DNA of 64,000 nt, taken from Phytopseudomonas dryadis. Its GTDB lineage: Bacteria; Pseudomonadota; Gammaproteobacteria; Pseudomonadales; Pseudomonadaceae. The notes beneath the pieces are model-generated. The model worked only from the letters and a program-made list of their open reading frames with translations, was not told the DNA's origin and made no database searches. This document shows positions 45,399-54,448 of this stretch, piece by piece. The stretch lies in the NCBI RefSeq assembly GCF_004327355.1, contig NZ_QJUM01000003.1, positions 124,001 through 188,000 on the forward strand, written 5' to 3'. A program made the position numbers and the translations under genes. Each line of letters begins with the position of its first letter. Within the stretch, counting starts at the first letter, position 1.

Positions 45399-46451
45399 AT
45401 GAGCACATCGCGTAGCACAGCTTTCAAACTGGCGAGCCTGGCGCTGCTGATCAGCGCCAGCCCTCTGGCATTTTCCGAGGAAATCACCTTCGTCTCCCAG
45501 GGGGGTGCCTACCAGGAAGCACAAAGCAAGGCGATCCTCGAGCCTGCCGCGAAGAAGCTGGGCCTGACCCTCAAGCAGGACAGCTCGCCCAAGGCCTACC
45601 CGATCATCAAGACCCAGGTCGAAAGCGGCAAGGTCAGCTGGGACGTGGTGGACCTGCCCACCGGTGATTGCATTCGCGGTCAGCAGGAAGGCCTGTTCGA
45701 AAAGCTCGACCCGGCCCTGATACCCAATGCCGCCAAGCTGCCGGACAACCTCAAGGATGATTACAGCGTCGGCTATATCAGTTATTCCACGGTACTGGCA
45801 TACCGCACCGATGCGTTCGAGGAAGACGCAGCGCCCAGGACCTGGGCCGACTTCTGGGATACGCAGAAATTCCCGGGCCAGCGCTCGCTGCGCAACCTGC
45901 CGCGACCGACCCTGGAAATCGCCCTGATGGCCGATGGCGTGGCGCCCGACCAGCTGTACCCCCTGGACGTCGACCGGGCCTTCAGGAAGCTGGAAGCGAT
46001 CAAGCCGGACATCGCCACCTGGTGGACCTCCGGCGGCCAATCGGCGCAGCTGATCAGCGACGGCGAAGTGGACATGATCCAGGCCTGGAATGGCCGCATC
46101 ACCGCCGTGCAGGCCGATGGCGCCCCCGTGGCCTTCGACTACGACCAGGGCGTACTGGAGACCAACTCGCTGTGCGTGCTCAAGGGCTCGCGGCACAAGG
46201 AAGCGGCCATGAAGTTCGTCAACGAGGCCATCGACGCCACGTTGCAGGCGGCGTTGCCGATGATCATCGACTATGGCCCGCTCAACCCCGAAGCCTTCGA
46301 AACCGGAACCATCCCGGCCGAGCGCGCCGCCAAGCTGCCGTCGGCGCCCGAGAACCTGTCTCGCCAGGCGGTATTGTCCGCCCAGTGGTGGGCATCGCAG
46401 GCCGGCATCGAAGCCGAAGAGCGCTGGCTGTCCTTCTTGCAGAAGAAGTAA
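45399..46451 (+). CDS. Polyamine-type ABC substrate-binding protein
   Basis: A 350-residue periplasmic binding protein of the PotD/extracellular solute-binding family 1 group. The signal peptide covers about residues 1-26 (LALLISASPLAFS/EE). Mature start EEITFVSQGGAYQEAQSKAI differs from PotF and resembles the putrescine/opine-type binding proteins. WWTSGGQSAQLISDGEVDM and MIQAWNGRI are family-like. It heads an operon with two permeases, gabD, an ATPase and gabT, all consistent with uptake of putrescine, GABA-related compounds or similar amines. The precise ligand is undetermined. Confidence 0.87.
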   Translation: MSTSRSTAFKLASLALLISASPLAFSEEITFVSQGGAYQEAQSKAILEPAAKKLGLTLKQDSSPKAYPIIKTQVESGKVSWDVVDLPTGDCIRGQQEGLFEKLDPALIPNAAKLPDNLKDDYSVGYISYSTVLAYRTDAFEEDAAPRTWADFWDTQKFPGQRSLRNLPRPTLEIALMADGVAPDQLYPLDVDRAFRKLEAIKPDIATWWTSGGQSAQLISDGEVDMIQAWNGRITAVQADGAPVAFDYDQGVLETNSLCVLKGSRHKEAAMKFVNEAIDATLQAALPMIIDYGPLNPEAFETGTIPAERAAKLPSAPENLSRQAVLSAQWWASQAGIEAEERWLSFLQKK

Positions 46452-46651
46452 CCGCGCCAGGCGTTCGGCGGTTCGGGCCTGCCGCGCAGCGGTACGGCCG
46501 CCTGGTGGCAAATCCTCCGCCCGGCGCCCGTCGACGCGCAGGCAAGCCGGCACCTCGCCCGGCAAGCCCCTTCCAGCCCGCAATCAGGCGGCAACCCCAT
46601 CCACACCCGCGCTGGCTCACCGCCAGCCCGAAGACGCGACGAGAGACCGAC

Positions 46652-47575
46652 ATGAACCAGGCATATCTCGCCAAGCCCCTGCCGCGACCCGATCGAGCGC
46701 AACCGCCATCGAGCAATGCGCGAGCGTTGAGCCGCGAGGAACGCAAGGAGCACCTCGCCATGCTGTTGCTGTTGCTGCCGGCGCTGATCATGGTGGTCGT
46801 GCTGCTGATCCTGCCCCTGTGCTGGCTGGCCTTGCAGTCGGTCCAGGGCGAAGAAGGCTTTTCCCTGGCCAACTACGCGCGGATCCTGCAGGAGGGCATC
46901 TACTGGGACACCTTCGCCCTGACCTTCAAGATCAGCTTCCTGGTCACGCTGCTGGCGATCGTGATGGGCTTTCCCGTCGCCTACGCCGCCTCTCGCCTGC
47001 ACGGTTTCTGGGCCAACCTGATTCTGCTCTGCGTCATCCTGCCGTTCTGGACCAGCGTGCTGGTGCGCTCCTACGCCTGGCTGGTGCTGTTGCAGCGACG
47101 CGGCGTGGTCAACCAGACACTGCTCGACCTGGGCATCATCGAGCGGCCGCTGACCCTGATGCACAACACCACCGGCACCGTGATCGGCACCCTGCACGTG
47201 ATGCTGCCGTTCATGGTGCTGCCGCTGTATTCGGTGATGAAGAAAATCCCGCAGGACCTGCTGCAGGCCTCCGACAGCCTCGGCGCCAGGCCGTTCTATA
47301 CCTTCCGCCGGGTGTTCCTGCCGCTGGTCGCACCGGGGGTCATGGCCGGCTCGATTCTGGTGTTCGTGATCTGCCTGGGCTTCTTCATCACCCCGGAACT
47401 GCTGGGCGGCGGCCGCACGATCCTGGTGTCGATGCTGGTGCAACGCAACGTCGAGCTGTACCACGCCTGGGGCGCGGCGAGTGCCGTCGGCCTGGTGCTG
47501 CTGCTGGTGGTCTTGCTGATCTTCTGGGGCATCAACCGCTTCATTCCCATCGAACGCATCCTGGGAGCACGCTGA
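46652..47575 (+). CDS. ABC transporter permease, PotB-like
   Basis: A 307-residue inner-membrane permease with six helices; the first (residues 36-60) follows a polar N-terminus. The EAA loop reads QASDSLGARPFYTFRRVFLP at about residues 207-226. SLGA and the GSILVFVICLGFFITPELLGGG segment are typical of PotB. The ATG at 46652 is 201 bases after the binding-protein gene, an unusually long gap. The stop overlaps the next start (TGATG). Confidence 0.9.
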   Translation: MNQAYLAKPLPRPDRAQPPSSNARALSREERKEHLAMLLLLLPALIMVVVLLILPLCWLALQSVQGEEGFSLANYARILQEGIYWDTFALTFKISFLVTLLAIVMGFPVAYAASRLHGFWANLILLCVILPFWTSVLVRSYAWLVLLQRRGVVNQTLLDLGIIERPLTLMHNTTGTVIGTLHVMLPFMVLPLYSVMKKIPQDLLQASDSLGARPFYTFRRVFLPLVAPGVMAGSILVFVICLGFFITPELLGGGRTILVSMLVQRNVELYHAWGAASAVGLVLLLVVLLIFWGINRFIPIERILGAR

Positions 47576-48372
47576 TGAGACTGCTTGCCAACCTGCGCCA
47601 GATCCGCCTGTCACAGATCCTGTTCACCCTGCTGGTCGCGGCGATTCTGCTGTACCTGATCATCCCGGTGCTGATCGTGGTGCCCATGTCGTTCTCCGAG
47701 GCCCGCTTTCTGCAGTTCCCGCCCAAACAGTGGTCATTGCGCTGGTACGAGGCGTTCTTCCACAGCGCCGAGTGGATGTCGGCGACCCGGGTCAGCCTGA
47801 TCACCGCCTTTTTCACCACCGCGATCAGCCTGCCGATCGGCATGGCCGCCGCGTACACGATCAACAATTCCAGCCTGAAAGCGATCCGCACGCTGCAGAT
47901 CATCCTGCTGCTGCCGATGATGGTGCCGATCATCCTGATCGCCGCCGGGGTGTTCTTCGTCTATGCCCGCGTCAGCCTGATCAGCACCATGACCGGGCTG
48001 GTACTGGCGCACATCATGCTGGCGCTGCCGTACGTGATCATCGCCCTGCTCGCCGGCCTGCGTAACTTCGACATGTCGCAGGAGATGGTGGCCCGCAGCC
48101 TGGGCATGAACCGCTTTCGCGCGTTCATGGCGGTGACCCTGCCGCAGATCAAGCCGAGTCTGGTGTCGGCCACCCTGTTCGCCTTCATCACCTCGCTGGA
48201 TGAAACCGTGGTCGCGCTGTTCATTTCCGGCGGTGACAACCAGACCCTGACCAAGCGCATGTTCACCGCACTGCGCGACGAGATCGACCCGACCATCGCC
48301 GCGATCAGTTCGCTGCTGATCCTGGCATCGCTGCTGCTGGTGGTCATCGCCGGACGCAACAAGGCGTCGTGA
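47575..48372 (+). CDS. ABC transporter permease, PotC-like
   Basis: A 265-residue inner-membrane permease forming the second half of the channel. The EAA loop is VARSLGMNRFRAFMAVTLPQ at about residues 174-193, followed by SATLFAFITSLDETVVALFIS, a hallmark of PotC proteins. TGATG overlap with the PotB-like gene shows coupling. The ATP-binding partner is not next but beyond gabD, at 50120. Confidence 0.9.
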   Translation: MRLLANLRQIRLSQILFTLLVAAILLYLIIPVLIVVPMSFSEARFLQFPPKQWSLRWYEAFFHSAEWMSATRVSLITAFFTTAISLPIGMAAAYTINNSSLKAIRTLQIILLLPMMVPIILIAAGVFFVYARVSLISTMTGLVLAHIMLALPYVIIALLAGLRNFDMSQEMVARSLGMNRFRAFMAVTLPQIKPSLVSATLFAFITSLDETVVALFISGGDNQTLTKRMFTALRDEIDPTIAAISSLLILASLLLVVIAGRNKAS

Positions 48373-48532
48373 AGCCAAGCCCGCCGGAGCGCACCCACGC
48401 GGTCGGCAGAGCCTGCCGCCAGGCGCGGCAATTTCGCATCTATCTCCCGTTCCGGCGGCCATCTCGGCATCGGCCGCTGGGCGGGGATTCTTACAATGAA
48501 GCCATCGTTCAGACCGCAAAGGCCCACCGATC

Positions 48533-49993
48533 ATGTTGAACAAGCAACTGCGTGACCCTTCCCTGCTCGTCGAGCGCGCCTATGTCAACGGCGCCTGGAT
48601 AGAGGCCGACGACGGCGCCACCCTCGCGGTGCACAACCCCGCCGACGGCAGTGTCATCGCCCATGTGCCGGCCCTGCAGGCCGCCGAAACCCGCCGCGCC
48701 ATCGCCGCCGCCGAAGCCCGCTTCGCCACCTGGCGTGAAGTGCCGGCCGCCGAACGCGCACGTTATCTGGAAACCTGGTTGCAACTGATCATGGACAACC
48801 AGGAGGACCTGGCCCTGATCATGACCGCCGAACAGGGCAAGCCGCTGGCCGAGTCGTGCGGCGAAATCGCCTATGGCGCCAGTTTCGTCAAATGGTTCGC
48901 CGAAGAGGCGCGGCGCAGCTACGGCGATACCATTCCGGCGCCGACAGCGGACCGCCGCATCCTGGTGCTCAAGCAAGCGATTGGCGTGGTCGCGGCCATC
49001 ACGCCATGGAACTTCCCGAACGCGATGATCACCCGCAAATGCGCGCCGGCACTGGCCGCCGGCTGCCCGGTGCTGGTCAAGCCGTCGGAGCTGACGCCGC
49101 TGTCGGCGCTGGCCCTGGCCGTGCTGGCCGAGCGCGCCGGCATCCCGGCCGGGGTGTTCAACGTGTTGACCGGCCTGCCGGCCGGCATCGGCGGCGAGCT
49201 GACCGGCAACCCGGCCGTGCGCAAGCTGTCGTTCACCGGCTCGACCCGCACCGGCCAACTGCTGATGAGCCAGTGCGCCGCCACCATCAAACGCCTGAGC
49301 CTGGAGCTGGGCGGTAACGCGCCCTTCATCGTCTTCGACGACGCCGACCTCGACCTGGCGATTGCCGGGGTGATGCAAAGCAAATTCCGCAACGCCGGGC
49401 AAACCTGCGTATGCGCCAACCGCATCCTGGTGCAGGACGGCATCTACGAACGCTTCGCCGAGCGCCTCGCCGCGGCCGTGGCCGAGCTCAAGGTCGGCGA
49501 TGGCCAGCAGGACGGCGTCACCATCGGTCCGCTGATCAACACGGCCGCCGTCGACAAGGTCGCCCGTCACATCGGCGACGCCCTGGAAAAAGGTGCCAGC
49601 GTGGTCATCGGCGGCGCGCCGCAAGGCGCTGGCCTCTATGTGCAACCGACCGTGCTGCGCGACGCCAGCGCCGACATGCTGCTGGCCAGCGAGGAAACCT
49701 TCGGGCCGGTCGCCCCGCTGTTCCGCTTCAGGGACGAAGCCGAAGCCCTGGCCCTGGCCAACGCCACGCCCTATGGCCTGGGCGCCTACTACTTCACCCA
49801 GGACATGCGCCGCGCCTGGCGCGTCGGCGAGCGCCTGGAGTTCGGCATGGTCGGCCTGAACACCGGGATCATCTCCATGGAGGTGGCGCCGTTCGGCGGC
49901 ATGAAGCAATCGGGCACTGGCCGCGAAGGCTCCAGGTACGGCCTGGACGAGTTCCTCGAGATCAAGGCCTGGCATATCGGCGGGCTGAACTGA
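48533..49993 (+). CDS. gabD: NAD(P)-dependent succinate-semialdehyde dehydrogenase
   Basis: A 486-residue aldehyde dehydrogenase, the length of GabD. Catalytic C292 lies in NAGQTCVCANR and general base E258 in LELGGNAPF. The SSADH-type motifs PWNFPNAMITRKCAPALAAG and GMKQSGTGREGSRYGLDEF are clear. It oxidises succinate semialdehyde, the product of GABA transamination by GabT encoded downstream, to succinate. It is inserted between the permease and ATPase genes of the transporter, so uptake and catabolism are co-expressed. An alternative is glutarate-semialdehyde dehydrogenase. Confidence 0.9.
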   Translation: MLNKQLRDPSLLVERAYVNGAWIEADDGATLAVHNPADGSVIAHVPALQAAETRRAIAAAEARFATWREVPAAERARYLETWLQLIMDNQEDLALIMTAEQGKPLAESCGEIAYGASFVKWFAEEARRSYGDTIPAPTADRRILVLKQAIGVVAAITPWNFPNAMITRKCAPALAAGCPVLVKPSELTPLSALALAVLAERAGIPAGVFNVLTGLPAGIGGELTGNPAVRKLSFTGSTRTGQLLMSQCAATIKRLSLELGGNAPFIVFDDADLDLAIAGVMQSKFRNAGQTCVCANRILVQDGIYERFAERLAAAVAELKVGDGQQDGVTIGPLINTAAVDKVARHIGDALEKGASVVIGGAPQGAGLYVQPTVLRDASADMLLASEETFGPVAPLFRFRDEAEALALANATPYGLGAYYFTQDMRRAWRVGERLEFGMVGLNTGIISMEVAPFGGMKQSGTGREGSRYGLDEFLEIKAWHIGGLN

Positions 49994-50119
49994 GGCCACC
50001 GGGATCGATCCAGCGTCGGGCAGCAGATCCTGTTTTCCCGACGGCCCAAAACGGCACGAACAGGGCGATGGCCTGTGTTCAGATGGCAAGCGGACATACC
50101 GCGCACAGGAGAACCTTGC

Positions 50120-51208
50120 ATGAAGTTCACCGAAGGTTTCGAATCGGTCAGCGTCAATCAGGTCTGCAAGCACTACGGCAACCTCAGCGCCTTGAACAAC
50201 GTCGACCTCAAGGTCGAAGCCGGGGAATTCATGTCGCTGCTCGGCCCTTCGGGGTCGGGCAAGACCACCCTGCTGAGCATCCTCGGCGGTTTCATCCGGG
50301 CCAGCTCCGGGAACATTCTGTTCGGCGAACGCGACGTCACCCTGATGCCGCCGCACAAGCGCGAGATCGGCGTGGTGTTCCAGAACTACGCCCTGTTCCC
50401 GCACATGAGCGTGGGCGAAAACGTCGCCTTCCCGCTACGCGCCCGCGGCGAGAGCGCCGGCAAGAGTCGTGACCGGGTGCGGCAGGCGCTGGCCACGGTG
50501 GAGCTCGGTGGCTACGAGGACCGCAACATCGCGGCCCTGTCCGGCGGCCAGCGCCAGCGGGTGGCATTGGCCCGGGCCATCGTCTTCGAGCCCAAGCTGA
50601 TCCTCATGGACGAACCGCTCTCGGCCCTCGATAAACAGCTGCGCGAGACCATGCAGATCGAACTGCGCACCCTGCACAAGCGCCTGGGCGCGACCATGAT
50701 CTACGTCACCCACGACCAGCGCGAAGCGCTGACCATGAGCGACCGCATCGCCATCATGCGTGGCGGCCAGCTGGTACAGATCGATACCCCGCGGCGCCTG
50801 CACGACCACCCGGCGGATGATTTCGTCGCCAGCTTCATCGGCGAAAGCACCCTGGTGCCCCTGCAACGCGGCGCGAACGACAGCCTGATGCTGGGCAATA
50901 CGCCGCTGCACACCACGCGTCCGATCCCCTCCTCCGGTGACGTGCTACTGGCGCTGCAGGCGGAAAAGCTGCTGCTCGACAACGGCAGCGCCGGCCCCGA
51001 ATGGAATCGCCTGCGCGGCCGGGTCGCCGACATCGTCTTCCAGGGCGAGAGCCTCAAGGTCTTCGTCGACCTGGAGGCCGGCCCGACCGTCAGCCTGCGC
51101 CAGCCCAGCCACCACGAAGGCAACCTCAGCCTGCCGCCGGTAGGCTCGCCGCTGCTGATGCGCCTGCACCCCGAAGACACCATCGTCGTCCCCCGCTCCG
51201 CCGGCTGA
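50120..51208 (+). CDS. ABC transporter ATP-binding protein, PotA-like
   Basis: A 362-residue ATPase. Walker A GPSGSGKTT, Q-loop FQNYALFPHMSV, signature LSGGQRQRVALARA, Walker B LILMDEPLSALD and H-loop VTHDQREAL are all intact. A C-terminal TOBE domain (from about residue 250) is typical of PotA/MalK-type proteins. The ATG at 50120 follows AGGAG. It completes the transporter at 45399-48372 although gabD separates them. Confidence 0.92.
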   Translation: MKFTEGFESVSVNQVCKHYGNLSALNNVDLKVEAGEFMSLLGPSGSGKTTLLSILGGFIRASSGNILFGERDVTLMPPHKREIGVVFQNYALFPHMSVGENVAFPLRARGESAGKSRDRVRQALATVELGGYEDRNIAALSGGQRQRVALARAIVFEPKLILMDEPLSALDKQLRETMQIELRTLHKRLGATMIYVTHDQREALTMSDRIAIMRGGQLVQIDTPRRLHDHPADDFVASFIGESTLVPLQRGANDSLMLGNTPLHTTRPIPSSGDVLLALQAEKLLLDNGSAGPEWNRLRGRVADIVFQGESLKVFVDLEAGPTVSLRQPSHHEGNLSLPPVGSPLLMRLHPEDTIVVPRSAG

Positions 51209-51393
51209 ACCGGCTCACCGCCGGCCCCGCCCGGGCGCCGGCAGGGCCGCGACCGGCCGCAGTCGAATATGTCGCCCGCCCCCGGCAAAACAGTCGATCA
51301 CAGCGCAGAGCGGGCGAAGTTCAGCGCTTGTGGTTCCGGCCAGTCCTTATGCTGAACATCTCACCCGCCGTCCACGGCCCCATGGAGATCGAG

Positions 51394-52683
51394 ATGAATT
51401 CCGTACCGACTGAAAACCAACGCCTGCTGGCCCTGCGCGAGCAACACGTGCCCCGCGGCATCGCCACGGCTCATCCAGTCGTCGCCGCACGCGCCCAGGG
51501 CGCCGAACTCTGGGATGTCGACGGCAAGCGGTATCTGGATTTCGTCGGCGGCATAGGCGTGCTCAATGTCGGCCACAACCACCCGAACGTCGTCGAGGCC
51601 GTACGCCGCCAGGTCGGCGAAATCTCCCACGCCAGCTTCCAGGTGCTGGCCTACGAAAACTATATCCAGGTCGCGGCGCGACTGAACGCGCTGATCGGCG
51701 GCGGCGAGCCCTACAAGAGCGTGCTGTTCACCTCCGGCGCCGAGGCGGTGGAGAACGCCATCAAGATCGCCCGCGGCCATACCAACCGCAGCGCGGTCAT
51801 CTCGTTTCGCGGCGGCTTCCATGGCCGTACCCTGCTCGGCGTGACGCTGACCGGCATGAGCCAGCCGTACAAGCAGAATTTCGGCCCTTTCCCCGGCGAG
51901 ATCTACCACGCCACCTACCCCAATGCATTTCGCGGCATCGGCAGCGACGATGCCCTGGCCGATCTGCACGAGCTGTTCGCCACCGACGTGGCGCCGGATC
52001 GCGTGGCCGCCATCCTCGTCGAACCGGTGCAGGGTGACGGCGGCTTCCTCGCCGCCCCGACAGAATTCCTGCAAGCCTTGCGCAGACTCTGCACCCAGCA
52101 CGGCATCGTACTGATCCTCGATGAGATCCAGACCGGCTTCGGCCGTACCGGCGCCCTGTTCGGCTTCCAGCATGCCGGCATCCAGCCGGATCTGGTCACC
52201 GTGGCCAAGAGCCTCGCCGGCGGCATGCCGCTGTCGGCCGTGGTCGGACGTGCCGAGATCATGGACGCCCCGACCCCTGGCGGCCTGGGCGGCACCTACG
52301 GCGGCAACGCCGTGGCCTGCGCCGCCGCCCTGGCCGTACTGGACCTGTTCGAGCAAGAGGATCTGCTGGCGCAAGGCGAGGCCCTGGCGACACAACTGCG
52401 CGACGGCCTGCTGGCCCTGCAACGGCGTTACCCGCGCATAGGCGAGGTGCGCGGCCTCGGCTTCATGCTGGCCATCGAAATGGTCGCCGACGATGGGCCA
52501 CGCAGCCCGGACGCGCTGCTGGCCCAGCGGGTCATCGACGGCGCCCGCGACGCCGGCCTGCTGGTGATCAAGTGCGGCGTCCAGCGCAATGTGGTGCGTT
52601 TTCTCGCGCCGCTGGTGACCACCCGGGAGCAGGTGGCAGAAGCCTTGCAGATGCTCGACCAGGCCCTGGCGGCGGCCTGCTGA
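51394..52683 (+). CDS. gabT: 4-aminobutyrate aminotransferase
   Basis: A 429-residue class III PLP aminotransferase that converts GABA and 2-oxoglutarate to succinate semialdehyde and glutamate. The PLP lysine is in VTVAKSLAGGMPL. YLDFVGGIGVLNVGHNHP and SGAEAVENAIKIAR are the typical GabT segments, as are LILDEIQTGFGRTG and the phosphate-binding GGTYGGN. The ATG at 51394 has GGAG six bases upstream and gives an N-terminus close to E. coli GabT. It could also accept 5-aminovalerate. Confidence 0.9.
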   Translation: MNSVPTENQRLLALREQHVPRGIATAHPVVAARAQGAELWDVDGKRYLDFVGGIGVLNVGHNHPNVVEAVRRQVGEISHASFQVLAYENYIQVAARLNALIGGGEPYKSVLFTSGAEAVENAIKIARGHTNRSAVISFRGGFHGRTLLGVTLTGMSQPYKQNFGPFPGEIYHATYPNAFRGIGSDDALADLHELFATDVAPDRVAAILVEPVQGDGGFLAAPTEFLQALRRLCTQHGIVLILDEIQTGFGRTGALFGFQHAGIQPDLVTVAKSLAGGMPLSAVVGRAEIMDAPTPGGLGGTYGGNAVACAAALAVLDLFEQEDLLAQGEALATQLRDGLLALQRRYPRIGEVRGLGFMLAIEMVADDGPRSPDALLAQRVIDGARDAGLLVIKCGVQRNVVRFLAPLVTTREQVAEALQMLDQALAAAC

Positions 52684-52774
52684 AACACGACGGGCCCGGT
52701 GCGTCCCCGACCCGCTTCGCCGAGCCGGGGACGCACCGGCACAGGGATCGACAAGCGCCATTCAGGAGTCAGTC

Positions 52775-53461
52775 ATGAGAGTCACCCAGTATCAGGCACT
52801 GGGCTTTTCCATTGGCACGCTGGTTGACCGCGAACGGGGCATACTCGACGGCCTTCGACCCCTGGCGGTGCAAAGCGCGCTGCCCACCAGCGACGAGCAG
52901 TTGCTGCGTGCATACCGGCAGGTGGCCGGCGAACTCGTGCGCACGGCCGCCCCGCTCAGCGCCACGACCTTCCATGGGCAGCTCTACCAACGCGTGGCGC
53001 AACAATTGCTAGTGGTTCCCGGCTGGGATGAAAGTGTGGCGTTCGGTAGCTCCGCTGCCCAGTGGCCGATTTTCGAAGACGCTCCAGGTGCCTTGCAATA
53101 CCTGAGCAAGTTCTACCGTCTGATACTGATCGCCCCACCCCATGGCACCGATGTGCACGCCCTGATCCGGCGGCTCCCGGTGGCGTTCGATGCGATCATC
53201 GAACCCTGCAGCGAGGATTGGCACAGCAGCCTCGCCAGCGAGCTGCGCCGCCTGGGACTGGAGCGTACAGCGTTGTTACCGGTACGCAGCACGGAGGCGG
53301 ATGACCCCTGGATCGAACGGGTCGACTTTCCGCTCTGTACCTTGCGCCGGGACAACCAGCGACCGTGGAATCGCTCACCGCAGGCACTGGATGGCAAGCG
53401 CTGCGAATATGCCAGCCTTGCCGATCTGGCGCATGCCCACCAGACGGCACTGCATGCCTGA
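52775..53461 (+). CDS. HAD-superfamily homologue without catalytic residues
   Basis: A 228-residue protein whose start (RVTQYQALGFSIGTLVD) aligns with the haloacid dehalogenase encoded at 60755-61459 (KALTFDVVGTLID). The nucleophile Asp is replaced by Ser12, and one residue is missing from the motif. The motif II Thr-Asn (AMTNAQ in the relative) is IAPPHG here. The motif III Lys (YEKPDPQYF) is replaced by SEDWHSS. The fold seems kept, but phosphatase or dehalogenase chemistry is unlikely. Set 91 bases after gabT and 40 before the Lrp gene. A binding or regulatory role is only a guess. Confidence 0.72.
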   Translation: MRVTQYQALGFSIGTLVDRERGILDGLRPLAVQSALPTSDEQLLRAYRQVAGELVRTAAPLSATTFHGQLYQRVAQQLLVVPGWDESVAFGSSAAQWPIFEDAPGALQYLSKFYRLILIAPPHGTDVHALIRRLPVAFDAIIEPCSEDWHSSLASELRRLGLERTALLPVRSTEADDPWIERVDFPLCTLRRDNQRPWNRSPQALDGKRCEYASLADLAHAHQTALHA

Positions 53462-53501
53462 CGGCTGCGGCTCAAGATTGAATCACTGCGAGGATTGAAC
53501 G

Positions 53502-53993
53502 ATGGAAGCGGCAACCAAGCTCGATCGAATCGACATCAACATCCTGGTTCAATTGCAAAAAGACGGGCGCATGACCAACGTCAGCCTCGCCGAAGCCGTG
53601 GGCCTGTCGCCCAGTCCCTGCCTGCAGCGGGTCAAACGCCTGGAGGCCGCCGGCTACATCAGCGGCTACGAAGCCCATGTCAACCTGGCCAAGTTCGCCA
53701 ACTCGGTGACCGTCTTCACCGAAGTGACCCTGTCCGATCACAAGCGTGCCGACTTCGTGAAGTTCGAGTCGAGCATCCGCAACATCGATGAAGTGCTCGA
53801 GTGCCACCTGATCAGCGGCGGCTATGACTACCTGGTGCGCTTCCTGTGCAGCAGCATCCAGAACTACCAAGAGTTGATGGAGTCGATCCTCGACAAGAAC
53901 ATCGGCATCGAAAAGTACTTCAGCTACATCGTCATCAAGTCGCCGGTGGTCAAGAGCAGCGTGCCACTGCGCAGCCTGGTTCGCGCTGTCTGA
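53502..53993 (+). CDS. Lrp/AsnC-family regulator
   Basis: A 163-residue regulator. The helix-turn-helix spans residues 5-55 (LDRIDINILVQLQKDGRMTN, AEAVGLSPSPCLQRVKRLEA) and the RAM ligand-binding domain follows (DEVLECHLISGGYDYLVRF). This is the standard length. As last gene of the polyamine/GABA series it is the probable local regulator, sensing an amino acid or amine product. It is followed by the repeat region. Confidence 0.92.
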   Translation: MEAATKLDRIDINILVQLQKDGRMTNVSLAEAVGLSPSPCLQRVKRLEAAGYISGYEAHVNLAKFANSVTVFTEVTLSDHKRADFVKFESSIRNIDEVLECHLISGGYDYLVRFLCSSIQNYQELMESILDKNIGIEKYFSYIVIKSPVVKSSVPLRSLVRAV

Positions 53994-54068
53994 TGCTCTG
54001 CACGCGCGGTGCGCGACCTGAACGCCACACCACAGATCAAATGTCATATCCGCGCGAACGGGCGCCCA

Positions 54069-54157
54069 AAGGCGCAAGCGGCCTTCGGCCTTCGATCAAA
54101 AACGCTTGAGGCTGGAAAGCTGGACGAAAGAGCCTGTGCGGTTTGCTTGTCGTTCAG
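54069..54157. repeat. Dispersed palindromic repeat, copy D (truncated)
   Basis: From 54069 to about 54134 it is the exact reverse complement of copy B (8529-8594) as read by eye, and it continues with high similarity to TCGTTCAG at 54157. There the expected second arm (CCTCCAGCC) is missing and a different palindrome starts at 54159. No gene lies between 53994 and 54448. Confidence 0.75.
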
Positions 54158-54158
54158 A

Positions 54159-54249
54159 CGTAGGGTGGACAACGCTCTTTTTGTCCACCATTGCGATTAC
54201 GGGGCGGTGGACGGATCGGGCCGCGCAGGCAAGCGTCGTCCACCCTACG
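54159..54249. mobile_element. MITE-like 91-bp palindromic element
   Basis: Terminal arms CGTAGGGTGGACAACGC (54159-54175) and GCGTCGTCCACCCTACG (54233-54249) are inverted with one mismatch in 17. Similar GTAGGGTGGA-type palindromes are scattered in Pseudomonas genomes, from memory. It abuts the broken copy D repeat. No coding capacity. Confidence 0.65.
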
Positions 54250-54408
54250 AACGTCCGCTCCCGCCTTATGGCTGCCATCCCCATTACGCTTGCCCCATAT
54301 CGAGCACACGCGCTCCAGCATCGTGCGCGCAGCTGGCGTGCTCCAGCGACCGACCGCCAGGACAGCCCGTTTTTCAGCGCTCCCAAGTACATGGCGCGAG
54401 ACTTGCTT

Positions 54409-54441
54409 TGTGAAAATTACACAGTTTTGAAAAATTCACAG
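54409..54441. promoter_or_regulatory. Tandem 16-bp AT-rich repeats upstream of XRE regulator
   Basis: TGTGAAAATTACACAG (54409-54424) and TTTGAAAAATTCACAG (54426-54441) match at 12 of 16 positions with a 17-bp period. The first has a TGTG-N7-CACA palindrome. They lie just before the regulator ATG and stand out as AT-rich in a GC-rich sequence. Possible autoregulatory operator. Confidence 0.45.
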
Positions 54442-54448
54442 AGTACGC

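Noticed and set aside
50012..50042. CGTCGGG/CCCGACG hairpin after gabD considered as a terminator
   Set aside because: There is no U-run after the stem, and the ATPase gene needed for the transporter follows, so read-through is likely.
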